Part shown: positions 53,942 to 64,000 of the stretch, piece after piece | Numbering within the stretch: the stretch's first letter is position 1 | Layout: each line of letters starts with the position of its first letter | Assembly: GCA_006386115.1 (NCBI GenBank) | Contig: VFIW01000086.1 | Location: 1 to 64,000 of the forward strand | Source of the DNA: Globisporangium splendens | Taxonomy: Eukaryota > Oomycota > Peronosporomycetes > Pythiales > Pythiaceae | Reading direction: 5' to 3' | Length of the DNA stretch: 64,000 nucleotides | The notes under the pieces: model-generated | The model's input: only the letters and a program-made list of their open reading frames with translations | Database searches by the model: none | Told to the model about the DNA's origin: nothing | Translations under genes and position numbers: made by a program

Positions 53942-54548
53942 ATCGCGTCAATTGACCCTGCGCAGTTCCCGCACCTCTCGGCTGAACACCGGAGTGTGCT
54001 GACCCGAATGGCACAAGCGCTAGGCGACCAAGTCGCTCTAGACGTGCTCTCGGCGTCGCCGGAACAGCAAATCTTTCGACTCGAGCAGTTCGAGAACTTC
54101 TCGAACGCTCAGCGCCTCGAAGGAGAGCGAAGTGCGCAAGCACAAATGCAAGCCACCGCAAGCTTGACCGCAGAGATGCTGCGCTCAGCTGCTGAGTCGC
54201 GCGAAGCGCTCGAGCGAGTGGTTTCTGTGGTTGCTGGTGCAGCCACGTCTTTGTCGAGTGCGGCTTCTGCGCCTCAGACACCCGCGTCCCAAACTCCCCG
54301 CCCAAGAGCTGTCAAGATCGACGCTCCGAAATTCGATGGTGCGGATGGCGACAAGCTCATCCACTGGCTACTCGCCGTGGAGCGTTGCGCCAAGGCTCAG
54401 CTCATCGACAGCAACGAGCAGATGGTGTCTTACGCCATCTCGAACCTGCACGGTCGAGCGTCGGAATGGGCATTCTCGACGTTGCTCGCCGATGAGTGTG
54501 CATTCGACACGTGGGATATTTTCCGTGCGAGAATCACCGCCATGTATC
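53942..54548 (+). pseudogene. Truncated gypsy-B gag, copy 2
   Basis: Same limits and same ATG to ATC start change as copy 1; one residue differs (SNLHGRA for SNLRGRA). Confidence 0.87.
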
Positions 54549-54913
54549 TGTTGAAACGGGGCACTTGAGTGGTTGGATGCAAAATGCAAAGTGATTGATT
54601 GAATGAGGTCCTTAGTTCACATGCACACATGCTACCTCTAAGCCTACTGGATTCTTTCTGGATTCTTGTCTGTACTATCCACAAAGAATATTACTCATAA
54701 ACAGCTGGTGGGTGCGATCAGATCCTGCACCCACAATCATGTCTTACCTGTCGTAAACATATTACCGTATATACTGGAGTGGCGTAAATACGCACATTCA
54801 GACTTGACTGTCGCAATCTTGACATTCGGACAAACTCGACACTCGACAGTTACACAGTCGGTGCTCGAGTCGCACTTTCGACAACATTGTCAACATTGTC
54901 AACATTGTCAACA
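54549..54913 (-). repeat. C LTR without internal region (junction 2)
   Basis: 365 bp, again flanked by gtatc on the left and gcagg on the right. Confidence 0.88.
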
Positions 54914-56048
54914 GCAGGCTTGCACTCTTCCATGCCGAAACGCCGCAAAATGTCGTCGACGTAACGACGCTGGCACAGTGTCACACTGCCATCGTCGTGG
55001 TCGATGAGCTCGATGCCGAGCACGAACTTGCACTTGCTGCTGTCGGTCATCTCGAAGCGCTGCTTGAGCTGCTGCTTCACTTGCGCAATGATCTCGACGG
55101 AACTTCCGGTCACGATCACGTCGTCGACGTACACCAGGAGCAACGCGCACTGATCATCGACGACCTTGAGGTATAGACACGGGTCGAAGTCGGACACGGC
55201 AAAGCCGATCGAGCGCACGAACTCGTCGAAAGTCTCGTTCCACACGCGAGACGCCTGCTTGAGACCATAGATCGACTTGAGCAGCTCGAGGCAGTCGTGG
55301 TCGGAGTCGATCTCCATGCCTTCGGGCACCAAGATGAACACGACTTCTTTCATCGCGCCGTACAGGAACGCCGTCACGACGTCGAGTTGGTCGACGGGCC
55401 AGCCGAAAAATTTGGCGAGCGCGATCACGATGCGCAGCGTCACGTACTTCACGACTGGTGCGAACGTCTCCGTGTAGTCGATGCCGTACTTCTGTTTGAA
55501 CCCCTTTGCGACGAGTCGAGCCTTGTACTTGTTGATCGACCCGTCCGCGTTGCGCTTGATCTTGAAAACCCACTTGGTACCGATAGCGCGTTGACCGGCA
55601 GGGAGCTTCGCCGCGCGGAACACACCGCGCAATCTCATCGACTTGAGCTCGGCGCGAATCGCATCGCGCCAGTGCACTTGGTCGGGGCCGCTGACAGCTT
55701 CTTGAAACGAGGTTGGCGCAGACATGTCGGTCGCAACGACCATGTTCGCGCTTGCGCGCCACCACTCCACGGGCGAAATGCGCTGCCGAGTCGAACGCCG
55801 AGTCGCACCGTCGTCATTGTCGTCCTTCACATCGTCTTCGGTCGGGATTTCGGCCGACTGCGACGCACCAGCACGGCGTTTGCCAGTGTACTTGAAGTCG
55901 GAAAGTCGATAGCCTCCCTCGATGTCGATCGCTCTAAAGTCGAGTCAGGAGTTCCGGAAAAACGCCACACGCCCCGGGGGGGAAGGGTTGTTCAGAAGCG
56001 AACGCGATCACGGACTCGTCGAAGTGACCATCGCGATGATCACAACCG
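54914..56048 (-). pseudogene. Copia-3 pol fragment, copy 3
   Basis: Clean to about 55925, then dense indels destroy the integrase tail. Otherwise as copies 1 and 2 with VVDDQCALL for VVDNQCALL. Confidence 0.82.
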
Positions 56049-56950
56049 GGTACGGGGTTACACTGTAAATGGTACGCAAATTGTGTTGGTGCACACAAAC
56101 CAAACATTGCGGTAAGTAGAGTAGCCAAAAGTTTAAGACCGAACCATGAGTTTCGTCAGTACTTGCTCGAACCTTCACGGTGGAGCGGCAGCCAGTTGGT
56201 TGACGGCGCATCACGATGGGATAGAATTGAACATGCATTTAATCCAATAAAAATAAGACAACTAGAGTTAGTCTGTCATAGCCAATCATTGCCCAATGGG
56301 GAGTAATTAACTTGAGATTGCTATTGTTATAGTGCATAAAGATAAACTCAGGTTGTCTACAGAGGGCAACCTCCAACAAATAAACAGTTCCATTTTAACC
56401 GTTAACTAAAGGTCGTTGGTTATCGACGGTACTCTAAGAGGACCTATAGCGTAACGAGTGTTGCCACTGCAGGAAGCACGGGCAACAGCTCTCGGAAGAG
56501 TCTGAGAGAAGACGGTGAATACGCTTACCTTCACACACGTACCGTGCTGCGTAACTCGGAAGTGTCCGGGTACAAAACTGGTAGATTGTAGTCAATCTAC
56601 GACCGGCAGAGGTGAATGCCTGAAATCGCTTCATCAAGGATTCTAATCGGCGTCAACAATTGACCCGCGCAGTATACCGCACCTCTCGGCTGAACACCGG
56701 AGTGTGCTGACCCGAAGGGCCCAAGCGCTAGGCGACCAAGTAGCTCTAGATCGTTGCTCTCGGCGTCGCCGGAACAGCAATCTTCGACTCGAGCAGTTCG
56801 AGAACTTCTCGAACGATCAGCGCCTCGCAAGGAGAGCGAAGTGCGCAAGCACAAATGCAAGCCACCGCAAAGCTTGAACGCAGAGATCGCTGCGCCTCAG
56901 CGCTGAAGTCCGCGAAGGCTCGAGCGAGTGGTTTCTGTGGTTGCTGGTGC
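55925..56950. other. Block of dense single-base indels
   Basis: Compared with the two neighbouring copies, this ~1-kb block has insertions and deletions in and around short homopolymers at high density, with sharp edges. It looks like uncorrected long-read consensus, not decay. Confidence 0.7.
56049..56575 (+). repeat. Gypsy-B-family 5' LTR, copy 3 (indel-rich)
   Basis: Recognisable as the B LTR but with an indel every ~15-30 bases; limits are approximate. Confidence 0.7.
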
Positions 56951-57258
56951 AGCCACGTCTTTGTCGAGTGCGGTTTCTGCGCCTCAGACACCCGCGTCCC
57001 AAACTCCCCGCCCAAGAGCTGTCAAGATCGACGCTCCGAAATTCGATGGTGCGGATGGCGACAAGCTCATCCACTGGCTGCTCGCCGTGGAGCGTTGCGC
57101 CAAGGCTCAGCTCATCGACAGCAACGAGCAGATGGTGTCTTACGCCATCTCGAACCTGCGCGGTCGAGCGTCGGAATGGGCATTCTCGACGTTGCTCGCC
57201 GATGAGTGTGCATTCGACACGTGGGATATTTTCCGTGCGAGAATCACCGCCATGTATC
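56576..57258 (+). pseudogene. Truncated gypsy-B gag, copy 3 (indel-rich start)
   Basis: The first ~370 bases are full of indels; from ~56950 the sequence is clean and matches the other copies through RARITAMY. It ends at gtatc, followed by the C LTR of the second array. Confidence 0.78.
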
Positions 57259-57623
57259 TGTTGAAACGGGGCACTTGAGTGGTTGGATGCAAAATGCAAA
57301 GTGATTGATTGAATGAGGTCCTTAGTTCACATGCACACATGCTACCTCTAAGCCTACTGGATTCTTTCTGGATTCTTGTCTGTACTATCCACAAAGAATA
57401 TTACTCATAAACAGCTGGTGGGTGCGATCAGATCCTGCACCCACAATCATGTCTTACCTGTCGTAAACATATTACCGTATATACTGGAGTGGCGTAAATA
57501 CGCACATTCAGACTTGACTGTCGCAATCTTGACATTCGGACAAACTCGACACTCGACAGTTACACAGTCGGTGCTCGAGTCGCGCTTTCGACAACATTGT
57601 CAACATTGTCAACATTGTCAACA
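57259..57623 (-). repeat. C LTR, left edge of second array
   Basis: 365 bp, three 9-bp repeats; shares gtaaatacgc and gtcgcgctttcg with C LTR 2. Confidence 0.88.
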
Positions 57624-60600
57624 CTCCCACTCGACTCGACGGCGACTTGGATTCCGAGTTTGCTTCGGAGTGCGCCAAACTGGTTCGTGCCGATCGCCTT
57701 CGTCATCATGTCTGCGAGCATGTCTTCGGTCGGACAGTATTCCAACACGACTTGGTCATCTTCGACTTTTCCGCGAACAAAGTGGTAACGGATGTCGATG
57801 TGTTTGGTGCGCTTGTGAAACTCGGGATTTTTCGCAAGTGCGATCGAACCTTGGTTGTCTTCGAATATCTTCACCGGTCGATCACTCGAGTGTTCACCGA
57901 GCTCGCACAAAATGCCTTTCAACCAAACTGCTTCTTGGGTTGCTTCGGACAGTGCCATGTACTCTGCTTCCGTCGACGACAGTGCCACAGATCGCTGTTT
58001 CTTGCTTCGCCAACTGATGCACCCGCCGTTGAGAATGAATGCATATCCACTTGTGCTTCGGCGAGAGTCGATGTCGCCAGCCCAATCCGCATCGGAGTAC
58101 CCAATAAGCTCACCACTTGTGTTGGCTGAGAACGTGATACCATGCGTCTGGGTGCCATTGAGATACCGTAATACGCGCTTGAGTGCTTGCCAATGCGTCG
58201 GACACGGGTCGGATGCAAACTGACTCAGCACTCCCACTGCCGCTGCGAGGTCCGGTCGAGTTGCCACCATGAGGTACATCAGACACCCAACAGCACTTCG
58301 GTACGGCACGTTCTTCATTGTTTCGTCGTGCTTGCAACCGCCTTCGCACATATTCTTCACCAACTTGAGACTCGCATCTTGCGGACTCTTGACCGGTTTG
58401 CTGTCACTCATGCCAAACTTGCACAAGATCGATTGCGCGAACTTGGTCTGTCGAATCGAAACTGCACCGGACACCGCATCTCGCTTGATCTCCATACCGA
58501 GACAATACTTGAGTTCACCCATGTCGGTCATCTCGAATCGCTTGCACAACGCGCGCTTGGTCGTCGCCAACATACCTTCGCTGCTGCACGCAATGATCAA
58601 ATCATCCACGTACAACACCACAAACACCATCTCGACACCATCGCGCTTGACGTACACACAGTGATCCAACTCGCACTTGGTAAAACCACACTCCAGCATG
58701 AATGCGTCGATGGTCTGGTTCCACATTCGCGGCGCTTGCTTCAAACCATACAACGAACGCTTCAATTTGCACACGTAGTCGGGATGCGCTTGGTCGACAT
58801 ACCCATCGGGTTGCTTCATGTAGATGTCTTCGTCCAACACACCGTTCAGGAACGCGGTCTTGACATCCATCTGGTGTAGCATCAAATTGTACTTGGCAGC
58901 AAGACTGAGGATGATCCGGATCGATGTGAACTTGGCCATTGGTGCAAACGTTTCTTCGTAGTCGATGCCGTACTTCTGCGAAAATCCCTTCGCCACGAGT
59001 CGTGCCTTGTGTCGATCGATCTCGCCATCTTGGTTCTCCTTCACCTTGAACACCCACTTGCACCCGATGGCTTTGCGTCCCGGTGGCAGTGCCACGACGT
59101 CCCACGTGTCGTTCTCCTTCAGTGACTGGTACTCCGATTCACACGCTTCACGCCACTTGCTCGCGTCGCTGGATTCCATCGCCGACTCGAACGTCGTCGG
59201 CAACTCTCCCACTGAATACACGACGTGAGCAGCATGGAGCGCAGACAAGTCATCGAGAGACGTCGGTCGATTGGTTGACTTGGAACTTGGGGTCGCACCA
59301 CTCATTCGACTGACTCCACCAGTGCGCTTCGGTCGTGGGGTTTCGGTCACATTTTCCAAAGACTGGGACCGAGTGTGACGCTTGATGCCGCTGATGTGCT
59401 CCAAACTGCCTTCTTCTTGCCTTGTCGATTCAGCTTCTTGCTGGGCTCTCGACTTGCTTTCTTGCTCTTCATTCTCATTGGCGTCCATGTCTTCATCCGA
59501 GTCATCGTGTTGAGAGTCTTCTTCATCCGTGTTGTCATCGACGATGTCGATGTTCGCTTGCTTGGTTGTCGCACCTCCATGTCGTTGACCATCGTCAAAG
59601 ACGTCTTCCATGAACTTGGCATCGCGACTCACAAACACTCGACCACTTGCAATGTCTCGAACCGCATACGCTTTCTCGTGCTCGGTACATACCCCAAAAA
59701 ACCGGACACGAAGTAGGACCCCTCGCGTCAGCTTCAGGAGCTTCGAACTTGGCACATGCACGTACGCGTGGCACCAAAAAAACTTCATGATTTGTCAGCA
59801 ATGGGACGGCCACTCACACACTTACGAACGGCGGACTGTCACAGTGACCGAACGATTGGGGCACCGGTTCCGCAGAAACAGCTGCGGTGTGACGGCTTAC
59901 CCAATTACGAACTTCGGAATCTTGGAATGTTACAACATGCAACGACACACTCCACAAGTCCGGTTCATCCGTTCGGCCGACCCCATTGATTTGGGAGGTT
60001 GTACGGCGGCTCGTGAACTGCTGCACGAGACAACGGTCAGCACAAAACTGGGGACATATTCGCCAGACTTTACTCTCCCGCCGTTGTGCCACCGACAGAA
60101 CTTTCACGCGGCTTCCGGTATGGGTCCACCAAACTTAAAACTGGACAAACTGGTCAAACACATTCACGAAATGCTCTGCATCAAGTACACGACGCAGTAG
60201 CGCGACTTGTCGTCGATGAACGTCGCGAAATAGCGTTTCCCACTGAACGTCTGCGTTTGCATCGGACCGCACACGTCGCTGTGCACGATGTCGAGGAGAC
60301 TGTTGCTGCGCACTTTGGTTGAATCGTGGAAACTAGCACGAGTCTGTTTGCCGATCGCACACCCATCGCACAACTCCCACTTGCTCACCGATGTGAGGTC
60401 GATGCCAGTACCGAGTTTCTTCTTCACGATCGTTTCGAGTCCGCCGTGACCGATGTGTCCGAGGCGCAGATGCCACAAATACGCTTTCGAAGTCGAACTT
60501 AACTCACTTGCGGCAAGTGCGCGCGCGTTGCTGACTGGAATCGGAGTCATGCTGAGCTTGAACAGTCCCTTGCCGATACGCTTCCCGATCGTCCAACTTG

Positions 60601-61822
60601 CACCCTTCAGCTTCACGAAACACTTGTCGACGTCGAACGTGATCGGACCCACATCCTTGGTGAACCGACTCACTGCGAAGAGGTTCTGACTCAATTTGGG
60701 GATATACCACACATTCGTGAGTACGCCTTTCCGAGGTCCGCGCGGAGTCTCCATCATCATCTCGACATCGCCACATCCGATTGCTTCGACTGTACCATCG
60801 TCCGCAAGGTGCACTTGCACAGGCTTGATCGCACGATAGTTCTTCAAACACGCTTTCGAGCAGGTCATGTGCTGGGTCGCACCAGAGTCAATCAACCATA
60901 TCGACGCATCCGCATGTCCACCGACGTCGTCCCGAGCCATGAACAGGTAGTCGTTGTCGTCAAAACCAGTGTCGTCGCGCGCAAAGTGCGCATGCTGTTG
61001 GCGCCGACGATCGCTGTTTTCTTGGTTGCGAGTAGGGCACTCCGCGATCCAGTGGCCGTGTTTCCCGCAGTGTCGACACGCGCCAGTCTTCTTCATCGGA
61101 CGTCCCTTCCGTTTCGAGTCGCTTGTCATGAACGCTTGATCGGACGCAAAACCTTCACCATGTTGTTCCTTGCGCTTCATGTCTTCGTGCATCAATCGCG
61201 CAGTCACCAGTCCCCACGTCAGCGTGTCCGCACGCGACTCCAACGCAGTGATGAGGAACTGGTACGACTCGCTCAAACTGCCGAGCAGCGTGATCACGAG
61301 GTCTTCCTCACTGACCGGAGCGCCGACCGCGTCGAGCTGTTCCGCCAGTGTCTTCAACTTGTTGATGTGCTGGAGCACGTCGTTGCCGTCTTCCATCATC
61401 GCCGTGAAAAAGCGTCGACGAAGAGAGAGCTTGTTGGCGAGACTCTTCTTCTCGAAGTGCGCCTCCAGCTTCGACCATGCATCGTGCGCTCCACTTGCTG
61501 AACGTACCAACGGCAGTTGCGAGTCTTCCAAAGCGAGACAGATGATCGCGAGTGCCTTGCGAGACTTCTTCCGGTACACCGCTTGGTCGCTCTCGGTCTG
61601 GCAGTGTTCCAGCTTGATTTCACCGCTGACGACTTCCCACAGCTCACGCTCTTCCAGCACCATTTGCATCTTGAACTTCCACGTGTGGAAGTTGGTTCCG
61701 TCGAACTTGATACGGGAGGCGGTGGAATCCGTGTTGGCGGAGGCAGCGGCGGCAGAATCGGCGAAGGTTGGGCTCATAACCTGTTGAAACGGGGCACTTG
61801 AGTGGTTGGATGCAAAATGCAA
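57560..61822 (-). pseudogene. Second C array, unit a gag-pol
   Basis: RT and RNase H (59650-57560) and Gag to integrase (61822-60185) are clean and typical of C. Between ~59650 and 60185 dense indels break the integrase C-terminal region. Variants FVRGKVEDD (shared with unit 2) and SRIKFDGTN (shared with unit 6) show mixed ancestry. Private changes include TMMEDGN-type FFTAMMEDGND and FAPMAKF. Confidence 0.87.
59650..60185. other. Block of dense single-base indels
   Basis: Sharply bounded indel-rich block within an otherwise >98% similar C unit; probably low-quality consensus. Confidence 0.7.
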
Positions 61823-62135
61823 AGTGATTGATTGAATGAGGTCCTTAGTTCACATGCACACATGCTACCTCTAAGCCTACTGGATTCTTGTCTGTACTAT
61901 CCACAAAGAATATTACTCATAAACAGCTGGTGGGTGCGATCAGATCCTGCACCCACAATCATGTCTTACCTGTCGTAAACATATGACAGTATATACTGGA
62001 GTGGCGTAAACACGCACATTCAGACTTGACTGTCGCAATCTTGACATTCGGACAAACTCGACACTCGATAGTTACACAGTCGGTGCTCGAGTCGCACTTT
62101 CGACAACATTGTCAACATTGTCAACATTGTCAACA
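61782..62135 (-). repeat. C LTR between units a and b of second array
   Basis: 354 bp with three 9-bp repeats and the same 11-bp loss as C LTR 7. Confidence 0.88.
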
Positions 62136-64000
62136 CTCCCACTCGACTCGACGGCGACTTGGATTCCGAGTTTGCTTCGGAGTGCGCCAAACTGGTTCGT
62201 GTGATCGCCTTCGTCATCATGTCTGCGAGCATGTCTTCGGTCGGACAGTATTCCAACACGACTTGGTCATCTTCGACTTTTTCGCGAACAAAGTGGTAAC
62301 GGATGTCGATGTGTTGTTTTGGGGGGGCGCTGTGAACTCGGGGATTTTGCAAAGTGCGATAGAAACCTGGTTGTCTTCGAATATCTTCACGGTCGATCAC
62401 TCGAGGGTCACCGATCTCGCACAAAATCGCCTTTAACCAAACTGCTTTGGTTGCTTCGGACAGTGCCTGTACTCTGCTTCCGTCGACGACAGGCACCCCA
62501 GACGCTGTTTCTTGCTTCGCCAACGACATGCACCCGCCGTGAGAATGAATGCATATCCACTTGTGCTTCGGCGAGAGTCGATGTCGCCAGCCCAATCCGC
62601 ATCGGAGTACCCAATAAGCTCACCACTTGTGTTGGCTGAGAACGTGATACCATGCGTCTGGGTGCCATTGAGATACCGGAATACGCGCTTGAGTGCTTGC
62701 CAATGCGTCGGACACGGGTCGGATGCAAACTGACTCAGCACTCCCACTGCCGCTGCGAGGTCCGGTCGAGTTGCCACCATGAGGTACATCAGACACCCAA
62801 CAGCACTTCGGTACGGCACGTTCTTCATTGTTTCGTCGTGCTTGCAACTGCCTTCGCACATATTCTTCACCAACTTGAGACTCGCATCTTGCGGACTCTT
62901 GACCGGTTTGCTGTCACTCATGCCAAACTTGCACAAGATCGATTGCGCGAAAATTGGTCTGTCGAATCGCAACGGCAACCGGACACCGTTCTCGCTTGAT
63001 TCTCATACGAGACAATAATGAGTTCACCCATGTCGGTCATCTCAGACCGCTTGAACAACGCGCGCTTGGTCGTCGCACATACCTTCGCGCTGCACAGCAA
63101 TGATCACATCATCACGTACACAACACACAACAAACATCTAGACACCATCGCGCTCTGACGTACAACAGTGATCCCAACTAGCACTTGTAAAACCACACTC
63201 ACGCATGAATGGCGTCGATGGTTCTGTTCCACATTCGCGGACGCTTGCTTCCAAACCAGACAACGAACGCTCAATTGCACACGTAGTCGGGGATGCGCTT
63301 GTCGACATTATCATCGGGTTGATTTCAGGGAGATGTCTTAGTCCAAAACACGTTCAGGAACGCGGGTCTTGACATCCATTGGTGTAGCAATCAAATTGTA
63401 CTTGGCCAGCAAGACCCGAGGCTATCCGATCGATGTGACTTGGCCACTGCACGTGCAAAGTTTCTTCGTAGTCCCCGAGCCGTATTCTGCGAAAAATCCC
63501 TTCGCCCCTGAGTCGTGCCTTGTGTCGATCGATCTCGCATCTTGGTTTCTCCTTCCACCTTGAACACCACCTTGCCACCCGATGGCTGTGCGCCCGGTGG
63601 CAGTGCACGACGTCCCACGGTCGTTCTCTTCGTGATGGTACTCCGATCACACGCTTCACGCCCACTTGGATCGCGTCGCTGGATTCCATCGCAAGCCCGA
63701 AACGTCGTCGGGCAACTCTCACACGGAATACACGGACGTGAGCAAGCATGGAGCGGCAGGGACAATCACGAGAGACGTCACGGTCGATTGGGGGACTTGG
63801 AACTTGGGGTCGCACCACTCATTCGACTGACTCCACCAGTGCGCTTCGGTCGTGGGGTTTCGGTCACATTTTCCAAAGACTGGGACCGAGTGTGACGCTT
63901 GATGCCGCTGATGTGCTCCAAACTGCCTTCTTCTTGCCTTGTCGATTCAGCTTCTTGCTGGGCTCTCGACTCGCTTTCTTGCTCTTCATTCTCATTGGCG
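62072..64000 (-). pseudogene. Second C array, unit b gag-pol (partial, indel-rich)
   Basis: RNase H and RT of another C unit, from the stop at 62072 to the window end. Clean stretches (62545-62945, 63800-64000) alternate with indel-rich ones (about 62200-62545 and 62945-63800), so no long frame survives. The acidic hinge before RT is visible in the last 200 bases. Confidence 0.8.
62945..63800. other. Block of dense single-base indels
   Basis: Against the other seven C copies this block has an indel about every 15-25 bases. Same interpretation as the blocks at 55925 and 59650. Confidence 0.7.

Larger units (their letters stand above)
49171..57258. repeat. Threefold tandem repeat of a ~2.7-kb composite
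   Basis: Each unit is C LTR (minus), copia-3 fragment (minus), gypsy-B LTR (plus) and truncated B gag (plus). Units begin at 49171, 51854 and 54549, and the next C LTR is at 57259 (spacing ~2683, 2695 and 2710). Internal junctions read gtatc-LTR-gcagg, combining the left flank of one C insertion with the right flank of another. This is what unequal recombination between the two C insertions would give. Confidence 0.87.
57259..64000 (-). mobile_element. Second C array, inserted in gypsy-B gag (continues past window)
   Basis: LTRs at 57259 and 61782 with one complete internal unit between and a second unit running off the end. The left flank is gtatc inside B gag. If this is a simple insertion, gtatcagcctcc should follow its right end. 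Confidence 0.85.

Noticed and set aside
55925..56950. Repeat-induced point mutation or similar genome defence
   Set aside because: The differences are mostly indels without a C-to-T bias.
49171..57258. Regularly spaced LTRs as a CRISPR-like or satellite array
   Set aside because: The repeats are 365-bp LTRs with TG...CA ends and the spacers are identical element fragments.

Overview
The window is a nest of LTR retrotransposons. I recognise no cellular gene, tRNA, rRNA or CRISPR array. The proteins are eukaryotic gag-pol polyproteins of Ty3/gypsy and Ty1/copia type. Base composition is moderately GC-rich, and motifs such as the copia junction around EECKPA/ASPVD and the gypsy spacer EEMSYELFL are ones I associate with oomycetes. 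My best guess is a Peronosporales/Phytophthora-like oomycete; this is an inference, not proven by the sequence.

Layout. (1) 1-~6840: gypsy element A, plus strand, with several frameshifts; its 5' LTR lies outside the window. (2) ~6840-7460: gene-free, with short tandem repeats. (3) 7461-8643: 3' end of an old copia element ('copia-3', minus strand). (4) 8644-49524: one 40.9-kb head-to-tail array of a copia element 'C' (minus strand), LTR-int-LTR-int..., with 7 LTRs and 6 internal units. It is flanked by a single 5-bp duplication (gcagg) and sits in the reverse transcriptase region of copia-3, whose frame is restored across the junction. Two further elements are nested in the array: gypsy B (15750-24274, minus, TSD acttg) in unit 2 and copia D (41424-46335, plus, TSD actgg) in unit 6. 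(5) 49171-57258: a second kind of tandem array, a ~2.7-kb composite (C LTR + copia-3 fragment + gypsy-B LTR + start of B gag) repeated three times. (6) 57259-64000: a second C array interrupting that gypsy-B gag and running off the window.

The most interesting biology is in the two gypsy elements. A and B are different lineages, yet both carry an antisense ORF at the 3' end of pol. In both it starts next to the 3' LTR, runs opposite the chromodomain and the integrase-chromodomain linker, ends just after the FYVGxLKxY motif, encodes a basic, coiled-coil protein, and lies in the same relative phase to pol. In A, one single-base deletion breaks pol and the antisense ORF at the same place. I interpret this as a conserved overlapping antisense gene of these chromodomain gypsy elements.

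Elements C and D look primed by the anticodon half of initiator tRNA-Met, with the Gag ATG inside the primer-binding site. Array C unit 5 is the only C unit with an uninterrupted polyprotein; D is nearly intact. Several short blocks (about 15590-15745, 55925-56950, 59650-60185, 62200-62545, 62945-63800) carry dense single-base indels against otherwise near-identical copies and look like unpolished sequence.
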